This document shows positions 1 through 9,579 of a DNA stretch of 64,000 bases, in pieces (position 1 is the first letter of the stretch; every line of letters begins with the position of its first letter). The position numbers were made by a program, and so were the translations under genes. Under the pieces are notes generated by a model. The model made no database searches, was not told the DNA's origin, and saw only the letters and a list, made by a program, of their open reading frames with translations. The DNA is from Sphagnum magellanicum (Eukaryota; Streptophyta; Sphagnopsida; Sphagnales; Sphagnaceae): positions 3,038,001-3,102,000 of the forward strand of contig CM038917.1 of assembly GCA_021904315.1 (NCBI GenBank). The letters run 5' to 3'.

Positions 1-1468
1 AGCTATCCGCCGCAGCTTGCACTGTCATGTCCCTGGCAGCCATCGCTTTCCCAGCAGCAACGTTGCCAGTGGCAGCAGCGTAATTGTAAGCTTGCGTGAC
101 AGTATCTGCCGCAGCTTGGTTAGCCGATTGTCCCGCCTGCATAGTTGTTGCTTCTGCTGCTGCGGCCTTATCTGCTGCAAGTCTGTAGGCATCTGTTGCA
201 GCCCGCATTGTCGTGTCTCTCGCAGCTATAGCTTTGTCTGCAGCAGCGTTGAGAGTGTCGAAAGCTGTGCGAACTGTGGCGTCCTTTGCGGTTGCAGCCG
301 TCTTCACCGTACTTGTGGCATAATCATAGGCCTGTGCTGATCTCTCTGCAGCTGTGTTGTATGCCGATTGCCCAGTCTGAACAGTCTTGTCGTGCGCAGC
401 TTTTAGCTGATCGGTTGCAAGGCTTGCTGTCTCTTGCAGTTTCTGTGCGGCTGCGGCATAAGTATCCGATGCGATCTGTACTGTCGTGTTCTTGGCGGCT
501 GCAAGCTGCTCAGCGGCGGCATTGCCGGTGCTCACAGTGGCATCTACGGCTTGGTATGTCGATGCAGCCACAACATCCTTCGCGGCGTTGGCAGTCTGTA
601 CAAAGTTGGTGCCAATCTCCATCGCAATTTGCATACTGGAGGTCACAGTTCCAGAGACAGAGTCCCCAGCATCTTGCAAATAGGCTTTCGATAGCTGCAC
701 GCCTTGGTTCGCCTTCTCTTGTGCATTCTTCAAGGACATGCTCTTCATGGCCTCCTGCGCGTCTTCCATTTTCTGGTTTGCGACACTAACAGTCTGTTGC
801 CCGGCGGTGTAGATCGCGTCTTTACCAGCGTCTGCGTTGCCGACAAGAGAGTTTTTGAACGAGGCAGCGGTTGCAGACGCGGTGTCAACCATCGTCTGCA
901 AGTAGCCCTTTCCTTGCGCCGTTGCAGCTGCAGCGTTGGTAGCAGACGACTGGAAAATCCGATTCGCTGCTGCTCTTTGGGCGTCACCAGCAGCCTCCTG
1001 CTGCGGCACTGATGTGATCCCGTCGGCCGCTACCTATCGACAACGAACAAACTTCTTGTGAGCTTCCCTTGCCTCCTCCTTATCCAAGACACAGACGAGA
1101 GAGAAATGAACAAACGAAAGACAATAATCTTGGTCAGACATCAAACGTCTTCAAACTGCACGGTTGCTGCAAGAGGGCTGGCTACGAGAGTACTAGACAC
1201 TACTCACCTTTGTAGATTCTGCCACATTCCTTCCTTGTTGTGCACTGCAAAAACGAACAAGTGGAAAAACAAAAGAATCATCAGCAACAGCAAAAAAACA
1301 GTAAACCGCCGCCAGCAAAAAAACAAAAAAGTTCTTGCAAACACACTCTCACGTCCGATCTTCTAACAAATCACCATGCACTCCAAAGGAAAGGAAAGAA
1401 GACAAAGAAATCAGTTACTCATCAAACAGTGAACACCTGTTTGCTGCGCCTGCCTCTGACTTCTCCAT
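1..1468 (-). CDS. LEA-like (late embryogenesis abundant) repeat protein, 3' end beyond window
   Basis: Three exons fit in one frame: 1468-1437 (ATG at 1468; peptide starts MEKSEAGAAN; donor AG|GTGTTC), 1244-1208 (acceptor tttttgcag; donor AAAG|GTGAGT) and 1033 to the window edge (acceptor gtcgatag). About 367 residues are visible. The protein is Ala/Thr/Gln/Lys rich, without Cys or Trp, and is built of degenerate amphipathic repeats of about 22 and 33 residues such as AARDTTMRAATDAYRLAADK. This composition matches LEA group 3/LEA_4-type proteins, which are disordered in water and fold into amphipathic helices that protect membranes and proteins during drying. The family call is by composition and repeat pattern only. 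The gene is divergent from the LEA-like gene at 2665. Exons 1 and 2 are too short to stand out as ORFs; both were chosen because phase and splice sites agree. Plus-strand ORFs over this region are antisense shadows. Confidence 0.72.
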
Positions 1469-2664
1469 CACGCCACTCCCAAGAAAAAAGAATACATACA
1501 GACGCGGAAATCGAAATTCAAGCAGGATTCAAAAGTGCAACCGAAAGAGAAAAATCACGTAATCGCGATTAAGAAGCAGTGCTGCTAAATCTAAATCGAC
1601 ATGAGTTCACAGAACAGATCAGAAATACCTGGAGTTTTCAACTGACAAGCTCCATGAGTCGCGGCTCTCCGTTCTCGAAATGTGGCGTATCTGTAGGGTA
1701 CTGAACAGTTGAAAGACTGTTGTGATCTCCCCCTACACAATTGGAAGAAAAAAGTGCACCAATACACGGGAGCGAAACCGCAAAAAACACAAAATACTAG
1801 AGACAAATCCGCAAAGAAAAATTGGTCAATTTAAAAAAATTTCTTTTGGCGAAATGGAGCGGATCGCACCACTGACTGGTTAAATAAATCGTTCCATGTC
1901 TGTCAGATCGTTTGTGCAAGACAATTACAAGAAATTGAAGATCTGCGCGCGCGACGATTGTCGACGATTGTTGTCGCTAGCTACACGGGTCCTTCGAGCA
2001 ACGCGTGGCGTAGTTTGGCGTAGAGGGAGATAGCGTTCCACGACGTAAGATAGGAACGCGTGGCGTAGTTTGGCGTGCGGGGGATGGCGTTTCCACCCTC
2101 GTTTCTCGAACCCCTGTTGCATACCGCCACGTGTCGTATCTCTACGACAACCACACAGTCAACGACACGTGTAAACTAGTTACTGTATCCAATTGCATGA
2201 CGACACGCGTCAATAGGGATTAGGGTTTGCGAAGAACGCGACTACAGCTTGGAAGTTCCAAGTCATCCAAGCAATACGTGTCACTTTGTGACTGGTCGAC
2301 CTTCAGGTGCCGGTTCAGGGTTTCGAGGGTTTATCAAGCGTTTGGCAACTGAAGTACAAGCAGAATGGAAGACTGAACAAGTGCAGATCGAGTTTTTGTA
2401 GCATCGATTCTGTGCACGAGTGTGCGGAGCAGCTGAGAATTCACAAGATTTGCTTGTAAGTAGTTGGTAGATCAGTTAGATCGCTTTGGTATTCATTTTC
2501 AGAGGTGTAATTGTTTTTGTATCCACCATTTTCAGAGTTACGGAGTTCCGGTGTTTGATTGATCTGTTGAAGACGAAGAAGAAGAAGCTCTGCGCAGCCA
2601 TCCTCAAGCAAAGCCTAGGAGGAGGGAGGAGGGATTTGGAACTACATTATTGAGAAGCAAGCAA
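1469..2664. promoter_or_regulatory. Shared divergent promoter with ABA-type ACGT elements
   Basis: This 1.2-kb interval separates the start codons of two LEA-like genes transcribed in opposite directions. Within 160 bp lie two perfect CACGTG G-box/ABRE cores (2128-2133 and 2166-2171), an ACGTGTC ABRE (2276-2282) and a GACACGCGT element (2202-2210; reverse complement ACGCGTGTC, identical to the CE3 coupling core). Two further ACGCGTGGC elements lie in a direct repeat at 2000-2076. ABRE plus CE3 is the known module for ABA- and desiccation-induced LEA expression. That it drives both genes is inference. The rest of the interval probably contains both 5' leaders; no other gene is visible. Confidence 0.6.
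2000..2076. repeat. 22-bp direct repeat pair in LEA promoter
   Basis: Two exact copies lie at 2000-2021 and 2055-2076, 55 bp apart; the core is acgcgtggcgtagtttggcg. Each carries ACGCGTG, which fits both CAMTA (vCGCGb) and CE3-like sites. The copies sit upstream of the G-box cluster between the two LEA-like genes. Confidence 0.75.
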
Positions 2665-4333
2665 ATGGCAAACAATAATAATAATATTCGCTCCGGAGAT
2701 GTCCAGCAGCAACAGCCATATCATCAAGCTCCAGAACCAGTGCAGGTGATGCGTAATTTTCTCCAAAATTTTTATTGGTTTCAAACAGGATTTCGCTGAA
2801 ACAGGGTTTGCTTTTTGTGTCACATCTTCAATACAGATTTTGTTTGCCTTGCAAAAGTGTTGTTCTTTCTGTAAAGACTGATTCAAAGGTTTGAAAGTAC
2901 TTTGGTCTTTTTTTGGCACACAGATTTTGTTATCTGACAGTGACCTTGTAGTTTTGATTGTGCAGCCTTTGGAAGAGAAGCTAAGTCAATTGAAGGTAGC
3001 AGCACAAGAGAAGTTGGAATCAGCTGCAGACAGTGCTAATCAGAGTTTGAACAAGGCTCAAACTGCTGTAGAGAACAAGTAGGTACCACTAGAACCAATC
3101 TTGGTCTTGCTTCATGAGCAGGACATCTTTTCATTAATCAGCTCTGATCTCAGATTCTGGGATCACAGCAGGTTTCCATTATGTTTTTTCAGCTAGCTGT
3201 TCTCATGGTCATCTCACAGCTCTACCTTTCCTGCATTGACCAATTGCAGGAGCTGTGAGAGCTGTGAGTCCAACTATGATTCACCTAAAAATGGCATCTG
3301 TCCCTTTTTCATGAAAACATGTGTTCCCAGAGTTCCTAACATGATTAATTACATATTTTCAATGCACTTGCAGCTCTCCAATGGAAAGAAACTATCCCTG
3401 CAGCAAGAAACAAGACCCTATGTCAGTGGCTTTGCATTAGGATGCTGTGAGCACGCCATACTGTGTGTAACTGTGATCACAGTAGCCTAATGGAAAGAGA
3501 CCTTTATTATCTCGACCGATCTGTGCTCCATCTGTATGAATTATTTGTTTGGAAAGATGTGGTTTCAAATGTAACCCTAAAGATGGGATTCTCTTGAAAA
3601 TCCTCACTGATGGAGAGGGATGATTGTGTGGGAATGCAGGCATGAGGCAACAAAGGAAGGTCTATCTCCAGCTTCTCAGGAGCAATACAACTCTGCCCTT
3701 CAGCAGTTGGGAAAAGCGTACCAGACTGCACAGAACACAGGGAATCAAGTTGCACAGCAGCTGGGATTAGCACACGACCAAGTTCGGAGTGGTGTTCATG
3801 ATCTGAGGGGTGTTGCAAGACAAGAAGCTGAGCAACGCAGCCATGATGCACAGGGGCATGTACAGGAGGGGAAGGGAGCATTGCAACAAGGAATAGATAC
3901 AGTGCAAGATGCATTGCGGCAAGGGACTGCTGTTGCCACACAGAGATTGCAACAAGGTACCACTACTGCACCACAACAACCGACTGCAAGCAAAACAAGC
4001 CAGACAAATCAAGCAAATGCACAAGAGCCACAATCCAGCAGCCTTCTGCAATCTGTCACTGCTGTGATCTCACAAACAGCAGTGTCCGTGAAAGAAGCTT
4101 TGGTGGGGAAGTCCACCACAGGGGAAGATCAATCAACTATTACAAATCCTGCTAGCCATGAAGCTGCTGGATCTCAATCAACAAAACCTGTGAGCAGCAG
4201 CATTGTAGATGCTGTAACAGCTGTAGCAAATGCAGTGAAGGAAACACTAGCTCCGGCTGCTGCAACTGATCAGCAACCTGCAAAAGATGGAAGTCTTGAT
4301 ACACCTGTGCAACAACACAAAACAACCACTTAA
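2665..4333 (+). CDS. LEA-like protein, 3 exons
   Basis: Exons are 2665-2745 (starts MANNNNNIRSGDVQQQQ; donor CAG|GTGATG), 2966-3078 (acceptor gattgtgcag; donor ACAA|GTAGGT) and 3640-4333 (acceptor gggaatgcag; stop at 4333), phases 0 and 2, giving 295 residues. The protein has an Asn/Gln-rich start, then amphipathic Ala/Gln/Lys/Glu helices (LSQLKVAAQEKLESAADSAN; QEAEQRSHDAQGHVQEGKGA) and two later related blocks, SVTAVISQTAVSVKEAL and DAVTAVANAVKETL. It lacks Cys and Trp in exons 1-2 and is highly hydrophilic, as expected of a soluble cytosolic LEA group 3/4-type stress protein. No targeting signal is evident. The in-frame TAG just after the exon 2 donor would truncate an unspliced product at about 64 residues. 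Family assignment rests on composition; an apolipoprotein-like helical protein is the alternative label. Confidence 0.72.
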
Positions 4334-5760
4334 GTAAGCTGATATCAATAATGCCACACTTTCAGATTTTTGGGTTTCCAGGTTTTGGTCAGTTGACTAA
4401 AATCCACAAATTGTAGTCACCCAAGTGCAGATTTTGCAATGTCTTGGAAGTCTTGGAAACATGTATGTTTAGTGCACTAAATTCTCACTAAAAATTAAGT
4501 GCTGTGACCAAACTGTTACAAACCTTGTGTAATTCCTGTTACTGTTATATAATATGTGTTCTTTGTATTTTTTTCTCCAATTTCAACATTGTTTTCTAAT
4601 TGTCTGTTTTCTAATAGCTCATAAATTCTGCCATTCTTGGGCATCCAATTGCATATATTGATTTTTGTCTGCTGCAATTTTACTTTCCTGGTGATGGAAT
4701 GAAATTAGTTTTTGGTTTAAGCCAAGGCTCTATCCAAAATTCTACAGATATCCTCAAACAAATTTCCTCACTGCATAACCAGTTCAGAAAACACAAAATT
4801 GAAATCAACCTGTCAATAAGTTCCAACATCAAAATTACATCTTTGATACTCCATGCTTTGGAAAAGCTTGAAACTGAAATAAAAAGCTACAAGTGGAAGT
4901 AAATTTGCCAAATGCTATGGTACTTTCTGCAGAGTGGAGAGCAACAACAGTTGATGATGTGATAACATATATAATGCACCAATTTGGAGGCACTGAACTA
5001 AAGAAAATCTGGGTTAGTAGTCACAACATATATAGAGCACCAATTTGGAGCAAACTTGAAGTATACAAAATCTGAATAAACTGGAAACTTAATTACATTT
5101 TTGGGAAGAACTGCAATACTTGTAAGCACATCCAGAAGTAACAGGATGTATTCAACCAGATACATACCCAAACTGCAATCTGCTAGTTTAACAGAAATAC
5201 TTGAAATAAATAATAACACCAGACTATTAGAGTTCAGCCTATTTAGTACACTGTCACTTGTTTAGCATGCCACACCATATATAAGGTCAAAAAGTTTAAG
5301 CACAGTATGGCTGCAGACATACAAGGTCACAGACATTGTCCAAACATCACAGTGAACCAAAGCAGTCTACATTTTTACAAGATCAATCTTGAGCACTTTC
5401 CTGTCATAAAACTGCAGCTGCCACAAATGTTCGGTTTTTTATTGGATCATGTGCCACATCTTGCCATCTTATAGCTTCTGCAAAACTCTCAATCTGCACA
5501 TCCAAGTTATGACTTTTTAATCGCTAAAGTTGAGCATTAGAATGAACAATTTTGCACAAAACTCTTTGAAACTGTTGTTGAATGAAACAGGTAGTAAACA
5601 TTTGAGGAAGACAACAAATCCCTAGCAGCAGCAGCAGCTGAGAAAGTTAATAAGCCAATGCAGTTAACTATCCTTCAAAGGACCCATCAAAAGTGAAGTC
5701 ATTTCTATGTTGGCAGCAGTCACCCATCGACATGTGATCCAAATAACAGCAAGTGTGCAA
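4334..5760. other. 3' flank of LEA-like gene; no gene seen
   Basis: AT-rich sequence that should contain the 3' UTR of the LEA-like gene. The only structure noticed is an imperfect direct repeat: acatatataatgcaccaatt near 4965 and acatatatagagcaccaatt near 5026. No ORF with recognisable content on either strand. Confidence 0.5.
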
Positions 5761-5814
5761 TATTGTTGGGTGGATACCTGATTTGGCAGGTTAGAACTGC
5801 TGATTGATGTTAGT

Positions 5815-6056
5815 AAAAAATTGAACTGGAGCCAGGTCTGATTTTTGGAACCAGAACCAGGTATCCAACTGGCAGTTAACAGCCAGTTTTAGTCAAGGTT
5901 ACCTGGAACCAGGTCTGATTTTTAGAACTGGAACTGGAACCTGAACTGGGATTTTTGAAGAACCAGACCCAGAACTGGATTCCTGGTTCCAGTTTTCTGC
6001 AAACCAGAACCGGAACCACTCTAATTTATTTTTTAGAACTGGAACTGGAGGTTCTT
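5815..6056. repeat. Degenerate AACTGG/AACCAG low-complexity repeat
   Basis: A 240-bp stretch is built of GGAACCAG, AACTGGAAC and CTGGTTCC words in both orientations, including two copies of accaggtctgatttttgga or a one-base variant. It overlaps the last exon remnant of the kelch gene. Similar gttccagtt words recur near 54.5-54.65 kb. Confidence 0.6.
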
Positions 6057-7543
6057 CATAAAAGTCAAGAACTGCACAACACTGGTAGTGACCCAGTTTG
6101 CTATTGTATACGGTGAAGAGTCTTCTACCTTCAGGTTACTTGTCTTGAATGATTCTAACATGTCCATGCCACCCAACACATATAAAGCATCATCCAAAAC
6201 AACTGCTGCTCCATAAGCATGTTTGCTTGTCATAGGCAGGCCCTGAAATCAAGCAGCATTCAGCATTCATCCATGAGCAAATTACATCTCTACAATTGGA
6301 ATCTAGCTATATTTCTTGGTTGGAAACCAACCATGCTGGACATAATGAAACAGATGCAGCACTCCAGCTGAGAATTCATTGGCCTGACACTTTTGAGAAT
6401 GTAGAGTCATACCAGCATCCAAGCATGTCCACATGGATCAAAGATCTCTACAGTATTTAGAAAATTTGTGCCATTGAACTCTCCAAGGGCATACCTGCCA
6501 TCGGCAATTTTCCCCATAGATAACACTATCCAAATGAAACCATACAACTCAAACCTAGATATTTACTACAATTTTTGTGAAACAATATTCTCCCAAGGTA
6601 GATGTGCTTTTTTTTTCTGTTACTGCCTTCACATCTTACATTTGCTTCTTGCTTAAAGTTCATGTGTGGTGTCGTGGTAGACAATGCAATTCATATAAAG
6701 AATATGACAAAGGTTGATGTGATACTTTTTCAAGCATTGTTGTAGAAGGAATCCATTTGTCAGGAACTGGCTCATAGTACTCAACATCATTAAAGTGAAG
6801 ATGCCCATTACCCCCACCCACAGCATGAATGTGGTTCCCCACAGTTGCTCCTCCTAGACTTCCACACTTAAAATGCATTGGTGCACATGCCTCCCACCTA
6901 CCAGCAGTACTACTGTAGCACTCAGCTGCCAGACAAGTCTGAGATTTATGAATTACAAATGAATGTATTCACACAGATCGATTGTCAATGGCCAGGTTTA
7001 GGGTCTAGGGTAACAGTGAAAATGCCATCATTGTTTAGGGATTTGTAAACAGGGAAAGTACCATTATGCTCAAAAAGATGCATAAACCCAGGTACCCACA
7101 TGAGCAGCACAGTCAGGATTTGTGCAACAAGTAAACATACCACTATCAGACCAAGACGATCCATCTCCTCCTCCATATAAGTACATGTTACCATCCAGTA
7201 GGCTTGCAGCTGCATATGAGCAGGGGGCCAGCATGGGAGCTGCACTTCTCATCTGATTCATTGCTGGTGAATAAACTATCACGGATTCAAGCCAGGTATG
7301 AGCCAATCCACCCAGAATGTAAATTTCATGCTGGGCAAAAGTGGCTGGTGGTGCTAACCCACCAGACAGATATGTTGAAGAGGATACCACCACAGCTGAT
7401 GTCTCCAAGGTTCCATCTTCTGCTGTTGTTTGAGATGATCCTCTTTCATTCTGGAGGTTATGAATTTCCAATTTCAAGGCTGCAATTTCTGTTTGTTTTC
7501 GATTATCATTCAAAAGTTCATTCATGCTCCACGTTTCATTCAA
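6033..7543 (-). pseudogene. Kelch-repeat protein gene remnant (DCD-kelch type)
   Basis: Three kelch-coding blocks follow in order on the minus strand. Block 1 (7543 to about 7141) has a short coiled segment (ALKLEIHNLQNE), then IYILGG and MYLYGGGDGSSW, ending at donor G|GTATGT. Block 2 starts at 6925 after acceptor gtctggcag and joins in frame (CYSSTAGRWEACAPM, then GSLGGATVGNHIHAVGGGNG), with a possible donor after MLEK. Block 3 starts at 6242 after acceptor gatttcag (LPMTSKHAYGAAVVLDDALY, VLGGMD). Between blocks 2 and 3, at about 6530-6380, ALGEFNGTNFLNTVEIFDP is kelch-like but has GG changed to GE and is followed by a stop and a frame change. The layout resembles plant DCD-kelch proteins, but no DCD domain is found upstream. 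A decayed, 5'-truncated copy is the best reading; an expressed shortened gene is possible. Confidence 0.55.
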
Positions 7544-7812
7544 AAATATCCATTCCTACTCACAAGCTCATGCTTATGCTCATGTGCTCACTTTGTAGTG
7601 TTGTTGTGTAGCAGTGTGCCTAACATAATTTCATCATATGTTATTTCACGTTTTTATTATTCATTCCCTAGGTGTTGCACCTTGAAAAATTTGAAATGAC
7701 ATTAAATGTCCATCAATGTAATTATGGATGGTTTAAATATTGATAAAACAATCATAGAAGTTGAGTGAATAATCACATTTAAAAATTTAATAATATAAAT
7801 TGAAATTATGTT

Positions 7813-8020
7813 CACACCTAAAACTTTAAACTCTAAACCTTAATGCCTTGTATACCTTTTATGCCCACACCTAAAACTTAAAAACCCTAAAACCTTAATG
7901 CCTTGTATACCTTTTATGCCCACACCTAAAACTTTAAAACCCTAAACCTTAATGCCTTGTATACCTTTTATGCTCACAGCTAAAACTTTAAAACCCTAAA
8001 CCTTATTGCCTTGTATAGGT
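7813..8020. repeat. Four tandem copies of a ~54-bp unit with CCCTAAA motif
   Basis: Copies start at 7813, 7866, 7921 and 7975 (spacing 53, 55 and 54 bp). Each runs cacacctaaaactttaaa, then (c/t)cctaaaccttaatgcc, then ttgtataccttttatgcc. The aaaccctaaacc word matches the plant telomere unit but the repeat itself is not telomeric. Confidence 0.85.
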
Positions 8021-9150
8021 ATATGAGCCAAAATGCCCACCCCATTGATGCATTTCATGAATTTCACAAAACAAAGCCATGTTGAAGAAAGGGCATAGTT
8101 CATGTTTGAGAGGTGAAAAGCTCACCTAAGTAGGCCATCTTGGTTTTTTTCTAAAGCCTATGCCCATTGGTCAAGTACTCTCACACCAAGGTTTATGCCC
8201 TACTAGATGCTCACCCAATATGGTTAAATACCTCAAAAAACACATGACATGGATTATCATTACATTGAAAACCAATATCTCTTAACATTTACTAGTTTTC
8301 TTGGCCTTTTTTCAAAACTTAATGTTTTTTTCTTCAATTTAATGGCCCTTATATTCTAAATGTAAATTGACTAAATTTTTAAAAACTAACATCCATGGGT
8401 TCACTCACACACCTATATTTTATTCACATTTGGTTATTTTTCTACTGAATGATTATAAAAAAAAATGTTATTTTACTATGATTGTGTAACAAAGTAATGT
8501 TTAAAATTGATGTTAAAATATTAGTTATAAAGCATTATCACAATATTCAAAACAATCTTGTTACAAAATAGAAGAAAAATTTGAACAACATTTTGTACAA
8601 TATAAGAAAATCAAAACTAAATCATGAACATCAATTTTTTTGCTCAACACTCATTACCTCCTTAGTTCCAAAATACATAATATATTTGACATAAGAATAT
8701 TTATTAAAAATAAATCATTGGAATTTGAAAAATCTTTAGATCAAAACCAAATTCATAACTCCATTTTAAATTTGGAATTATTAATTTTTTATGATAATAA
8801 AGAAATCCACAAAGTCAAGGCTTTGTTTCTATTTTGCATTTGGACCCTCTATGTGCTCTTTCACATCTAATAAAAATTATATACGAGTTATTTAAAAATT
8901 AAAATCTTTTGATAGAGGACCAAACTCCCAAACCCAAGATGTAATAACAATAAATGCACAATATTTTTGTTGAATATTTAATATAAGAATAGCAATTGAA
9001 TTTGAAAAAAAAAGAAAAGTGAGATTTAAGATGAAACTATTTTTTTTTATTACTATTAAAACTGATAAAAATAATTTCACAACTCATATATATATATCAA
9101 TGTATTTAATTTGATTTTAGTATGTTAATAAATAAAAAATTAGGTCCAGG
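8021..9150. other. AT-rich intergenic sequence
   Basis: Very AT-rich with long A and T runs. No coding content, RNA gene or transposon domain recognised on either strand. Confidence 0.5.
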
Positions 9151-9151
9151 T

Positions 9152-9234
9152 TTTAGGGTTTAGGGTTGGCTATGGCCTAGAGGATAACCCCATTGCTGCC
9201 ACGTAAGGAAATTCCTAGACCGCCACGTTGACGT
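9152..9234 (+). promoter_or_regulatory. Telo-box and ACGT elements upstream of plastid LEA-like gene
   Basis: TTTAGGGTTTAGGGTT at 9152-9167 is a double telo-box. GCCACGTAAG (9198-9207) and GCCACGTTGACGT (9222-9234) carry ACGT cores of the ABRE/G-box type. They lie about 350-430 bp upstream of the proposed ATG at 9580, a plausible promoter-proximal distance. Function is inferred. Confidence 0.45.
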
Positions 9235-9579
9235 TGTGCTGAGTCCCTCGTTTTGCACCCTTTTTACACTTGGGCAACAGTTACAGGCTTCGCGCGCGGA
9301 GCTCATGCGGCATGCTTGCACGCGTCGTCGCCGCTTGCGGTCGTCGCCAACAAAATCACCATCTCTCGAGAATTCTTCTTCTTCTTCTTCTTTCTGATTC
9401 TTCAAAAACACTATCACAAAAATTTGCAATTCAATTTACAGGAAAAAATTCCCCCCAATTTTTTAATTTTTTTTTGGTTGGGTTTTTTGTTTTTCTGTGC
9501 AGGATACTTGTTCGAGAGAAGCTGCTTGCCTGCAGGCAAGTTGTTGCGGGGTCGGAGCTCGAGCACGGAGGTCGAGATC

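Noticed and set aside
17..1012. Several plus-strand ORFs of 60-167 codons
   Set aside because: They are Cys/Ser/Arg-rich antisense shadows of the minus-strand LEA-like gene, whose frame is continuous and spliced.
3236..3490. 84-codon ORF as an extra exon of the second LEA-like gene
   Set aside because: Cys-rich and unlike the rest of the protein; splicing 3078 to 3640 keeps the frame without it.
9253..9579. Upstream extension of the plastid LEA-like ORF
   Set aside because: The translation is Phe-rich, encoded by T-rich leader sequence; the transit peptide begins at the ATG at 9580.
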